This document shows positions 1-6,582 of a stretch of DNA of 6,635 nt, piece after piece (position 1 is the first letter of the stretch; each line of letters opens with the position of its first letter). Source of the stretch: an uncultured Alphaproteobacteria bacterium. Its GTDB lineage: Bacteria > Pseudomonadota > Alphaproteobacteria > Rhizobiales > Hyphomicrobiaceae. Position numbers and translations under genes: made by a program. The notes under the pieces are model-generated. The model was not told the origin of the DNA and searched no databases. It saw only the letters and a list, made by a program, of their open reading frames with translations. The DNA is taken from the NCBI GenBank assembly GCA_937950105.1, contig CALFEM010000272.1, positions 1-6,635 of the forward strand, given 5' to 3'.

Positions 1-48
1 CGACCACCGAGATCTACACTCTTTCCCTACACGACGCTCTTCCGATCT
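1..48 (+). other. Illumina P5/TruSeq universal adapter carry-over (contamination)
   Basis: All 48 bases match the 3' part of the Illumina P5/TruSeq universal adapter as I know it, starting CGACCACCGAGATC and ending GCTCTTCCGATCT, where a library insert begins. This is sequencing-library DNA left at the end of an assembled contig, not genome sequence. The reading frame of the glycosyltransferase downstream stays open through the adapter back to base 3, so an automatic caller could add about 16 false residues to that protein. The genome sequence proper begins at base 49. Confidence 0.98.
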
Positions 49-50
49 CC

Positions 51-911
51 GTCAACGGTCTCGGCTGGATCTATTCCTCGTCTTCGCCGACGGCCCGCGC
101 TCTTCGTCCGGCGTTCGAGAGCTTGCATCGCATCACCGAACCGATGACGGCCCGCACGGTCTTCCAGAACCGCAGCGATCTCGAGTTCTTCGAAGCCCGC
201 GAGATTATTCGCAAGGGCAGCGGGCAGCTTGTTCCCGGCTCTGGTGTCGACATCGCGCGCTTCGATCACGCGGATGTCTCGTCCTCGGCGCAAGATCTGC
301 GCCGCTCTCTCGGCCTGGAGGCGGCAGAGGTCGTCATCACGGTGTCGCGGCTGTCTCGCGTCAAGGGCATCGCCACTCTACTCAAGGCGGCGCGCGTCGT
401 TGCCCGGCGTCGGCCGGCGGCGCGGTTCGTGCTGGTCGGGCCGCGCGAGAGCGAGGGACGACAGGCCATTCCGCAGGGGCTTCTCGACGCCAGCAGCGAC
501 ATCGTTCTACCGCTCGGCTCACGCGCCGATATCCCTGAGCTGCTGGCCATGGCCGATGTCTTCGCCTTCCCGACCGAGCTGCGCGAAGGCGTGCCGCGTG
601 TATTGCTCGAGGCTGCGTTGGCGAGGCTGCCGATCGTCACTACCGCCATGCCGGGATGTGTCGATGTCGTACGGCATGGCGTGACCGGCCTGCTGTGCGC
701 TCCAGGCGATCCCGAGGCTCTGGCCGATACTATCGTCACTGCTCTCGAGCATCGCGACACGTCCGCGGAAATGGCCGGACACTGCCGTGCGCTCGTCGAG
801 CGGGAGTACAGCCTCGACGTCACCGTCGCACGTTACCTGCGGATCTATCGTGAACTCGCGCGTACGCGTTGCAGCGGTGCGATGCGCGGAGCGGGCGAGG
901 TCGCAGCATGA
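51..911 (+). CDS. Glycosyltransferase family 4 (GT4), 5'-truncated by contig end
   Basis: This is the C-terminal 286 residues of a GT-B fold, retaining glycosyltransferase that would transfer a sugar from a nucleotide donor to a growing lipid-linked polysaccharide unit in the cytoplasm. The first complete genomic codon is at 51 and the visible protein opens VNGLGW, a stretch found about 100 residues into typical 370-400 residue GT4 enzymes, so the acceptor-binding N-terminus is missing. Visible marks are the linker PGSGVDIARF (about 237-266), the donor-site segment VSRLSRVKG with its lysine at 363-365, and the EX7E motif, EGVPRVLLE, with glutamates at 585-587 and 609-611. The glycine-containing run PGCVDVVRHGVTGLL follows. 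A TTG at 123 could be called as a start, but homology-like sequence continues upstream of it, so it is not the true start. The stop overlaps the next gene by 4 bases. Donor and linkage cannot be told from sequence. Confidence 0.93.
   Translation, partial: VNGLGWIYSSSSPTARALRPAFESLHRITEPMTARTVFQNRSDLEFFEAREIIRKGSGQLVPGSGVDIARFDHADVSSSAQDLRRSLGLEAAEVVITVSRLSRVKGIATLLKAARVVARRRPAARFVLVGPRESEGRQAIPQGLLDASSDIVLPLGSRADIPELLAMADVFAFPTELREGVPRVLLEAALARLPIVTTAMPGCVDVVRHGVTGLLCAPGDPEALADTIVTALEHRDTSAEMAGHCRALVEREYSLDVTVARYLRIYRELARTRCSGAMRGAGEVAA
897..900 (+). promoter_or_regulatory. Ribosome binding site of the chain-length/P-loop gene
   Basis: GAGG lies 7 bases before the ATG at 908, inside the end of the glycosyltransferase gene. 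It supports 908 as the start over the in-frame non-ATG start at 869, which has no need to be invoked. Confidence 0.6.
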
Positions 912-2803
912 ACGAGCTGCGTTCCGATCTCAGTGGTTCGCCGCTGCAATGCTACAGCATGGACGGCAGTCGCGACTGTGCCGCCGTCGATGATGGCGAT
1001 CAGCTGGGGCCCCGCTATCTCGCCGGAGTTCTGCGGCGGCGTTGGCCAGGCATCGTCGTCGTCACCGCGCTTGGCGCCGTCCTGCTGACGGCAATCGCGC
1101 TGTACCTGCCGGCGCGGTATACGGCCATGGCCCAGCTCGAGATCGCGTCTCCGCAGGGCTTCTCGGGGGAGCGTGGCGGGTTTGCCGATCCGCGCATCGG
1201 TCAGATGCTTGTCGATACACATCTCGTGCGCCTGCGTACGCGCGAGTTGCTGCACAGCGTGTTCGACGAGCACGTCCGCCGCAGGGGGCCTTCTGTGGCT
1301 GCCAGCGTGGCCGATCTCAACCTCGCATTCGAGGACTTCGAGCAGCGCGTCGGCGTCAGTCAGATGCTGTCGTCGGGGATCATCGCTATCCGGTACACGT
1401 CGACGGATGCTGTCGAGGCCGCCGCAGTCGCAAATGGAATAGTCGACCGCTACCGCGCGACGCTTCAGGACGGCCAGAATACGACGTTGCGTGAGCAGGT
1501 CGAGCATCTCGACGAGCGCGTCGTCGTTCTTGCCCGCGAAATGGAGGCGCGCCAGCAGCGCCTGCAGTCGATGCTGGCATCGGACGCAAGTGATGTGAGC
1601 CACGAGTTGCGCAATCTGAAGGGCATGGCGCGCGCCGATGCGCAACTCATGAACGATCTGGTCGGCCGCAGGGCTGAAGTGCGCAAGCGTCTCGAGCAGG
1701 TATCGCCGGACCTGACGGTCGTTTCGCGCGCCAGCGTGCCGTCGCGGCGCAGCTCGCCACATCCGGCGCTGTTCATTGCACCCGGCCTGCTCCTGATCCT
1801 TGTCGGCAGCTGCTTCCTCGCCATATCGCGCGAACAACTCGATCAGGGCTTGCGCAGCGCGAGTGACGTCACGTCGGTGGTCGATGCGCCCTGCATTGCC
1901 CTTGTGCCGCAGGTGGGAGCGTTGACGGCGCCGGAGCGTCTGGTCGCGCGCCGGCCGTTCGCGGCCTACGCCGAATCGATGCGCAGGATTGCCATGGCCC
2001 TCGATCTCGGTCGCGAGACCAAGCGAGCCGAGATCATCATGGTGACCGCCAGCGATGCCGCCGATGGCAAGACGGACCTCGCGATCGCGCTCAGCGAGTA
2101 TCTCGGGAGAGCCGGGCGGCGCGTGCTGTTGATCGATCTCGACGTACGCGCGCCGGCGGTCGCCCGTCTGCTCGATCTCGACGATTCGGCAGGCGTCACG
2201 CAAGTGGCGCTCGAGCGGCTTCCGGCGTCGTCGGCAATCCAGAAGTCGGAAGCGTTCCGCTTCGATGTGCTCGCGATGGAGCCGGCTCCCGCCGATCCGA
2301 TCAATCTGGCAGCGAGCCGCGGCCTGCCGGCCATGCTGCAACAACTGCGCAATAGCTACGACATCCTCGTCATCGACGGACCTACGGCCCTCGACCGGGC
2401 GGAGGCAGCGACCTTCGCGGCACTGGCCGACACGGTGCTCCTCACGCTGCGATGGGGAGGCACGCGACGGCTGGTCGCGCGCAACGCCAGCCGCCACCTG
2501 CGAGGCAGCGATCAGCCAGGCATCACCGGCGCACGCCGGCTCGCTGCGGTGCTGATCCAGGTGCCGTTGCGGCGGCATGCACTCTACCGGTTTGGCGACG
2601 GCATCGAGCTGCAGGCGCGGTCCGGCAGGAAGTGGATCACGAGCGGCGTGCGCATGAGCGTGCTGCATCGGTCGGCATTGCGGGTGGGCCAGGCGGCGTG
2701 GCGCAGCATGGCAGGCTGGCGCGCGCGGTATCGCGGCGTAGCGACGCCCGGTACGCCCGGTAGCGGTGACGAGGCGGCATCGCGCCCGATGGATGCGCCA
2801 TGA
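908..2803 (+). CDS. Wzz-type chain-length regulator fused to a BY-kinase-like P-loop ATPase (Wzc-like)
   Basis: This 631-residue inner-membrane protein is of the polysaccharide co-polymerase/bacterial tyrosine-kinase type, which controls polymer length and export. The N-terminal Wzz part has a first membrane segment at about 48-68 followed by PARYTAMAQLEI. A periplasmic region of about 215 residues includes a likely coiled coil (about 190-265). A Pro-containing stretch and a second membrane segment (about 286-306) follow. The cytoplasmic ATPase domain has Walker A ending GKT (387-389), Walker A' VLLIDLDVR (406-414) and Walker B ILVID (486-490), with a PADPINLAAS run between them. Oddities: Walker A reads ASDAADGKTD, lacking the usual Pro-Gly and the second Ser/Thr; only two tyrosines (560, 608) follow Walker B, so the tyrosine-rich autophosphorylation tail is absent; and the periplasmic part is short for fused proteins of about 720-780 residues. 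Start ATG 908 has a good ribosome site. Kinase activity is doubtful; a length-control role is likelier. Confidence 0.9.
   Translation: MNELRSDLSGSPLQCYSMDGSRDCAAVDDGDQLGPRYLAGVLRRRWPGIVVVTALGAVLLTAIALYLPARYTAMAQLEIASPQGFSGERGGFADPRIGQMLVDTHLVRLRTRELLHSVFDEHVRRRGPSVAASVADLNLAFEDFEQRVGVSQMLSSGIIAIRYTSTDAVEAAAVANGIVDRYRATLQDGQNTTLREQVEHLDERVVVLAREMEARQQRLQSMLASDASDVSHELRNLKGMARADAQLMNDLVGRRAEVRKRLEQVSPDLTVVSRASVPSRRSSPHPALFIAPGLLLILVGSCFLAISREQLDQGLRSASDVTSVVDAPCIALVPQVGALTAPERLVARRPFAAYAESMRRIAMALDLGRETKRAEIIMVTASDAADGKTDLAIALSEYLGRAGRRVLLIDLDVRAPAVARLLDLDDSAGVTQVALERLPASSAIQKSEAFRFDVLAMEPAPADPINLAASRGLPAMLQQLRNSYDILVIDGPTALDRAEAATFAALADTVLLTLRWGGTRRLVARNASRHLRGSDQPGITGARRLAAVLIQVPLRRHALYRFGDGIELQARSGRKWITSGVRMSVLHRSALRVGQAAWRSMAGWRARYRGVATPGTPGSGDEAASRPMDAP
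2744..2761 (+). repeat. Perfect 9-base tandem duplication (ACGCCCGGT x2)
   Basis: ACGCCCGGT occurs twice in direct succession near the 3' end of the chain-length/P-loop gene. It is in frame and encodes Thr-Pro-Gly twice (residues about 613-618) in a low-complexity C-terminal tail. It looks like a small replication-slippage duplication with no evident role. Confidence 0.7.
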
Positions 2804-4131
2804 CCAGGCCCGCCGAGGCGCAAGGCGCACGTCGTGGCAGCACGAAGAGCCTGGCGATCGGCGGCGCGGCAGCTCTTACCATCTACCTGTTCGGCCACGG
2901 CCTCGCCTTTCTCACGCAGCTCGTACTCGCGCGAGCTCTGGGTGCCGGCGGCTATGGCATCTACGCTGTCGTGATGGCCTGGGTGACGGCGTTCGTCTAC
3001 GTTGCCATGCTGGGGCAGAACATCGCGCTGCTGCGGTTTCTGCCGGCTTACATAGCGAGTGGCGATCTCGGGCACGCGGCCGGCCTGCTGCGCTATGCGG
3101 AACGCAATGCGATTGCGACGGCGCTCGGGCTGATCGTTGCCGCCGGCGCGTTTGTGGGCTTGCTGCACGGGTTTGCCGACGATATGGGCCGCGCCTTTCT
3201 CGTCGCGCTCCCGGCAGTGCCTGTGATCGCACTGACGACGATCTACGCAACGGCGACGCGTGCCTACGGTGGCGTCGTCAGCGCTCTGGTGCCAATGCGT
3301 GTCGTGCGTGAGCTGGTCCTGCTCGGGCTCGTTCTCGTCGTGGCCGCCGTGCACAGTGCGTCTCTCGATGCTCCGATGGCGTTGGCTGCCAGCGTCACCG
3401 GAGCCGTGATGGCGCTCATGGTCGCGCGACTGAACATGACGCGACTTGCGCCTCCGGGCGTCCGTGCCGCGCGCCACGCGTACGATGCCGACGTCTGGCG
3501 CAGCGCTGCACTGCCGTTGATGCTGGTCACCGCCGCCGAGGTCCTTTTCGACAAGATGGGAGTGCTCGTTCTCGGCGTGCTCGGTGCTGCCGCCGATGCG
3601 GGTGTTCTGGCGTTGACGTTCAGCATTTCCATGCTGGCCATTCTGCCGCGTACGGCGATCGATACATTTTTCGCACCGACGATTGCCTCGCTGCATGCGC
3701 AGGGTCAGACCGCCGCGGTGCAGGCGTTGGCGACTCGCGCGGCCGCGATCGGCTTTGCTGCCGCCGCGCTTGTCACGGCAGCCTTGATCGCTGTTGCGCC
3801 GGCGCTGCTCGATTGGTTCGGTCCCGAGTTCGGGCGGGGCGTGACGCCGATGCGCATCCTGCTCGTCGCCCAGTTGGTGGCGGCTGGCGCCGGGGCGCAG
3901 CTCACCATCATGGCGATGACCGGGCGGGAGCGCGTCGCAGCAAGGATTCTCGTCACCGCGACTGTGGGCAGCGCAGTCGTCTGCGCGACGTTGGCACACG
4001 CTTTCGGCATGATCGGCGCAGCCGTCGGCATGGCCCTCGCCATCGTCGGCTGGAACGCCGTGATGGCCATCGACATCTGGAGATCGCTGCGGCTGTGGCC
4101 GGGGATCACCGGCCTGCTCCGCCCGGCATGA
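2800..4131 (+). CDS. Wzx-like polysaccharide repeat-unit flippase (MOP/PST superfamily)
   Basis: This 443-residue polytopic protein probably flips lipid-linked oligosaccharide units from the cytoplasmic to the periplasmic face of the inner membrane. I count about 12 hydrophobic segments, at roughly 18-40, 49-70, 107-125, 131-150, 166-186, 189-210, 238-260, 265-290, 313-335, 345-366, 374-395 and 397-418. Length and segment number fit the family. Family-like stretches are LARALGAGGYGIYAVVMAW near segments 1-2 (compare the usual ARxLGxxxYGxxA) and LLDWFGPEFGRGVTPMRIL before segment 10 (compare FGPEF). The first 17 residues are basic and cytoplasmic, consistent with the positive-inside rule. The ATG at 2800 overlaps the preceding stop as ATGA; the upstream GGA at 2791-2793 is a weak ribosome site, so translation probably depends on coupling. 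Assignment to the family is firm. The substrate is unknown, and the Wzx role is inferred from the flanking polysaccharide genes. Confidence 0.9.
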   Translation: MTRPAEAQGARRGSTKSLAIGGAAALTIYLFGHGLAFLTQLVLARALGAGGYGIYAVVMAWVTAFVYVAMLGQNIALLRFLPAYIASGDLGHAAGLLRYAERNAIATALGLIVAAGAFVGLLHGFADDMGRAFLVALPAVPVIALTTIYATATRAYGGVVSALVPMRVVRELVLLGLVLVVAAVHSASLDAPMALAASVTGAVMALMVARLNMTRLAPPGVRAARHAYDADVWRSAALPLMLVTAAEVLFDKMGVLVLGVLGAAADAGVLALTFSISMLAILPRTAIDTFFAPTIASLHAQGQTAAVQALATRAAAIGFAAAALVTAALIAVAPALLDWFGPEFGRGVTPMRILLVAQLVAAGAGAQLTIMAMTGRERVAARILVTATVGSAVVCATLAHAFGMIGAAVGMALAIVGWNAVMAIDIWRSLRLWPGITGLLRPA

Positions 4132-5297
4132 GGGCTATGATGCACAACCTGGGCAGCACGTTGAAATGGTCGTCCTGTCGCCTCGTCCGGAACGGACAAG
4201 TGGAAACGCTTACCGCTGACGCACGCAAGCGGCTCGATGCCGTGCAGGCCTTTCGTGTGCTCGCCGCCATGCTCGTCGTCACCGGACATGCGATCTACGA
4301 AGCGCGCGCGTACGACGCGACGGGGACTCTGGCGCACATAGCGAACTGGCCTGTCTGGAGCGCCGGCGTGGACCTGTTCTTCGTGCTGAGCGGCTACATC
4401 ATGATGTGGACCTTCGGCGAGCGTTTCGCAGAGCCGCATGCGCCGCGCGAGTTTCTCGCTCGCCGTCTGGTGAGGATCCTGCCGCCGTACTGGGCCTTCA
4501 CGCTTCTGCTGGCGGTTGCCATCGTGCTGGTACCGGGGCGGATCGAGACGGCCCGGCTCGACACCGGACATCTCGCGCTGTCGCTGCTTCTCATCCCGCA
4601 CGTGGCACCGACAGGTGGCATCCATCCGCTGCTCGCGCTCGGCTGGACGCTCATGTACGAGATGTTCTTCTATCTGGCGTTCGCCGTGGCGCTGCTGTTT
4701 CCACGCCGGATCGGGCTCGCGCTGCTCGTTGTCGCCTTTACCGTCTCCAATCTCGCGGCACGCTCCGGTGTGCCGATGCCGGACGCCCTGGCTCTGATGT
4801 GGGGAGACACCGTGATCTTCGAGTTCCTGCTCGGCATCGCGTTCTACTTCATACAGCGCGACGGTGGCCTTGCTACGGGGCGGATGATAGCGGTCGTTGC
4901 CGCGCTCCTGGCCGCTACGTCGGCAGCGCGGCTCATGCCGCACGTCGAGTCGCGCTTTCTCCTGTATGGCCTGCCGGCTCTTGCAATACTCGCCCTCGCA
5001 TCATGGGCGGTTCCGCTGCGACGCTCGGCGTTGGTCGGGCTGTTCGTACTGGTCGGCGACGCCTCCTACACGCTCTATCTGTCGCATCCGTTCGTACTGG
5101 AGCCGGTGAAGGAGTTGGCCGAGATCGCAGGTGGTTCGTGGTTCGGCATCGCACTCTACCTCGTCGCTGCGGTCACATGCGCCATCGCATTCGCGCTGAT
5201 CTTCTACCGGTTGATCGAGCGCCGCCTGTCGCAGCGTCTGGGCCAGGCGATGGGCATCCGCCCGCGCTCGCCCTTCGCCGGACCGATGACGCCCTGA
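4128..5297 (+). CDS. Acyltransferase 3 family membrane O-acyltransferase
   Basis: This 389-residue integral membrane enzyme probably transfers an acyl group, most often acetyl, onto a sugar hydroxyl of the polysaccharide or its lipid-linked precursor. Family marks appear in order: RLDAVQAFRVLAAMLVVTGH (35-54) with the conserved histidine 54; GVDLFFVLSGY (80-90); FLARRLVRILPPYW (109-122) with the conserved arginines; WTLMYEMFFYLAF (173-185); and GDASYTLYLSHP (310-321). About ten hydrophobic segments are spread to residue 360, so the gene looks complete. No C-terminal SGNH domain is present, so it is the single-domain type. The ATG at 4128 gives the third ATGA overlap but has no ribosome site. 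The in-frame ATG at 4140 has GAGGG 5 bases upstream and may be the real start (385 residues); a GTG at 4200 is a further option and still precedes all motifs. The acyl donor and target cannot be read from sequence. Confidence 0.93.
   Translation: MRAMMHNLGSTLKWSSCRLVRNGQVETLTADARKRLDAVQAFRVLAAMLVVTGHAIYEARAYDATGTLAHIANWPVWSAGVDLFFVLSGYIMMWTFGERFAEPHAPREFLARRLVRILPPYWAFTLLLAVAIVLVPGRIETARLDTGHLALSLLLIPHVAPTGGIHPLLALGWTLMYEMFFYLAFAVALLFPRRIGLALLVVAFTVSNLAARSGVPMPDALALMWGDTVIFEFLLGIAFYFIQRDGGLATGRMIAVVAALLAATSAARLMPHVESRFLLYGLPALAILALASWAVPLRRSALVGLFVLVGDASYTLYLSHPFVLEPVKELAEIAGGSWFGIALYLVAAVTCAIAFALIFYRLIERRLSQRLGQAMGIRPRSPFAGPMTP
4130..4134 (+). promoter_or_regulatory. Possible ribosome binding site for an alternative acyltransferase start at 4140
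   Basis: GAGGG sits 5 bases before the in-frame ATG at 4140 and only 2 bases before the one at 4137. No comparable site precedes the ATG at 4128. It argues that the enzyme may begin at 4140, four residues shorter, while still being coupled to the flippase stop. Confidence 0.35.
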
Positions 5298-5318
5298 TAT
5301 CGAGAACTCGTTGCAAAA

Positions 5319-5325
5319 GGGAGGA
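5319..5325 (+). promoter_or_regulatory. Strong ribosome binding site of the SDR epimerase gene
   Basis: GGGAGGA, close to the anti-Shine-Dalgarno complement, lies 6 bases before the ATG at 5332. It fixes that start over the in-frame TTG at 5311, which lies upstream of this site. It is the best ribosome site in the window and suggests independent and efficient initiation, unlike the coupled genes before it. Confidence 0.8.
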
Positions 5326-5331
5326 CCGCGC

Positions 5332-6495
5332 ATGTTCATGGACGCAATCGATACCGCTGCACTGCCTGCCGGAGTATTGTCCAGGATCGAGGCCGAGACG
5401 GCACGTCGTTCCGCCCGCTATGGTGAGGACCGCGAGCGGCGCGTGCTGCTGATCGGCGGTTCGGGCTACATCGGCTGCCCCGTCACCGCGCATCTTCTGG
5501 CGCATGGAGCGCACGTGCGCAATCTCGATTGCCTCGTGTACGATCACGGCGCCGCGATGCTCGGCTTTCTGTCGCATCCGCGTTACGAGTTCGTCGCTGG
5601 CGATATGGGAGATCGGGATGTTCTGGATCGCGCGCTCGACGGCGTGACGGATGTCGTCTTGCTGGCCGGGCTCGTCGGCGATCCGATCACGCGTGCGTTC
5701 CCCGAGGCATCGGCACGCATCAACGACGACGCCGTCATGGCTGCCATCGAGACGCTGAACGGGCGCGGACTGGACAAGGTCATCTTCGTATCGACATGCT
5801 CCAACTACGGGATGATCAGCGAGCATGAACTGGCCGACGAGCATTTTGCGCTCAACCCGCTGTCGCTGTACGCGAAATCCAAGGTCGCGGCCGAACAGGC
5901 CATCCTCGAGAGGAAGGGCAGGGTCGACTATGCGCCGACCATACTGCGTTTCGCGACGGCGTTCGGCGTCGCGCCGCGTATGCGCTTCGATCTCACCGTC
6001 AACGAGTTCACGCGAGAGATGTACTGCGGCCACGAGCTGGTGGTGTTTGATGCCGACACGTGGCGGCCGTATTGCCACGTGTCGGATTTCGCCCGCCTGA
6101 TCGCGCGCGTTCTGGAATTTCCCATCGACGACGTCCGTTTCGAAATCTTCAATGCCGGTGGTGACAGCAACAATTTCACCAAACGCAGCCTCGTGGAGCT
6201 GATCTCGCAGCGGCTTCCCGGCCGGCGCGTCAGCTATCGAGACAACAGCGCGGACCCGCGAAACTACAGGGTGAGCTTCGAGAAGGTTGCGAGCCGGCTT
6301 CACTTCACGCCGCGGATGTCGGTCGCCAACGGCATCGACGAGATCGTCTGGGCGCTCGAGCATCACATGTTCGACGATGTCGCCGAGCGGCCGGTGTACT
6401 ACGGGAATCGCGCGCTGCCGGGGCTCGGCCGCCACATGCGGCTGAACAATGCATCGTCGCGCGCCGGGGCGATGTGGAGTCTGACGCGTCACTGA
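5332..6495 (+). CDS. NAD-dependent epimerase/dehydratase (extended SDR), probable NDP-sugar enzyme
   Basis: This 387-residue soluble enzyme of the extended short-chain dehydrogenase/reductase family probably modifies a nucleotide-activated sugar for the polysaccharide. The Rossmann motif GGSGYIG is at 42-48, with aspartate 66 after the second strand suggesting NAD rather than NADP. The YxxxK catalytic pair is Tyr180 and Lys184 (YAKSK). The stretch STCSNYG (154-160) places Thr155 where GalE has its catalytic serine and RmlB its threonine. The following residues are Cys-Ser rather than the Asp-Glu of RmlB-type 4,6-dehydratases, so an epimerase or reductase role is likelier than a classical dehydratase. 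LLAGLVGDP (110-118) and WRPYCHVSDFARLI (244-257) are also typical of SDR enzymes in polysaccharide loci. About 35 residues precede the Rossmann fold, more than in GalE, which starts almost at it. The gene follows the acyltransferase by 34 bases. Exact substrate is unknown. Confidence 0.9.
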   Translation: MFMDAIDTAALPAGVLSRIEAETARRSARYGEDRERRVLLIGGSGYIGCPVTAHLLAHGAHVRNLDCLVYDHGAAMLGFLSHPRYEFVAGDMGDRDVLDRALDGVTDVVLLAGLVGDPITRAFPEASARINDDAVMAAIETLNGRGLDKVIFVSTCSNYGMISEHELADEHFALNPLSLYAKSKVAAEQAILERKGRVDYAPTILRFATAFGVAPRMRFDLTVNEFTREMYCGHELVVFDADTWRPYCHVSDFARLIARVLEFPIDDVRFEIFNAGGDSNNFTKRSLVELISQRLPGRRVSYRDNSADPRNYRVSFEKVASRLHFTPRMSVANGIDEIVWALEHHMFDDVAERPVYYGNRALPGLGRHMRLNNASSRAGAMWSLTRH

Positions 6496-6522
6496 TCGCA
6501 CCCGCCGGCGTGGCCAGATCGT

Positions 6523-6547
6523 CGGAGCCGCGGCCTATGCGGTTCCG
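6523..6547 (+). other. GC-rich inverted repeat (9-bp stem, 7-base loop) downstream of the SDR gene
   Basis: CGGAGCCGC (6523-6531) pairs with GCGGTTCCG (6539-6547) over nine pairs, one of them G-U, around the loop GGCCTAT. It begins 28 bases after the SDR stop and ends 35 bases before the next start. No T-run follows, so it is not a standard intrinsic terminator; it could pause transcription or protect the 3' end of the upstream message. An alternative 7-bp pairing, 6527-6533 with 6545-6551, uses overlapping bases. In DNA this GC-rich some hairpins arise by chance. Confidence 0.4.
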
Positions 6548-6570
6548 CGGCCAGGCGCCGGCCAAGCGCT

Positions 6571-6574
6571 GGAG
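6571..6574 (+). promoter_or_regulatory. Ribosome binding site of the last, partial gene
   Basis: GGAG lies 8 bases before the GTG at 6583 and supports that start. An ATG at 6575 in another frame would overlap the site itself and gives a cysteine/serine/proline-rich peptide that looks non-coding. Confidence 0.5.
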
Positions 6575-6582
6575 ATGCAACC

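Noticed and set aside
1..120. Promoter or leader region before the first gene
   Set aside because: The first 48 bases are adapter and the rest is coding, so no upstream regulatory DNA of this cluster is present.
123..911. TTG at 123 as the true start of the glycosyltransferase
   Set aside because: The codons from 51 to 122 continue the GT4 pattern (VNGLGW and the following helix), so the gene enters the window from the left and is truncated.
845..2830. Long minus-strand open frame of about 660 codons opposite the chain-length/P-loop gene
   Set aside because: Its product is rich in Arg, His and Ala with no recognisable domain, and it lies antisense to a gene with clear Wzz and Walker motifs. 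Long antisense frames are expected in GC-rich coding DNA.
2584..3999. Minus-strand open frame of about 470 codons opposite the flippase
   Set aside because: The product is hydrophilic and Arg/His/Gln-rich, the mirror of a hydrophobic membrane protein gene. No ribosome site or family motif was seen.
3705..4943. Minus-strand open frame of about 410 codons opposite the flippase end and acyltransferase
   Set aside because: It is antisense to two well-supported genes, has biased composition and no domain.
5302..5311. Small inverted repeat CGAG-AA-CTCG between the acyltransferase and SDR genes
   Set aside because: The stem is four pairs with a two-base loop, which cannot form a sound hairpin, and no T-run follows. 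I do not call it a terminator.
4406..5452. Plus-strand open frame of about 350 codons overlapping the acyltransferase in another frame
   Set aside because: It has an Arg/Ala-rich product without motifs, wholly explained as an out-of-frame shadow running into the next gene.
5173..6501. Minus-strand open frame of about 440 codons opposite the SDR gene
   Set aside because: The forward strand carries an SDR enzyme with intact Rossmann and YxxxK motifs; the antisense product shows only compositional bias.
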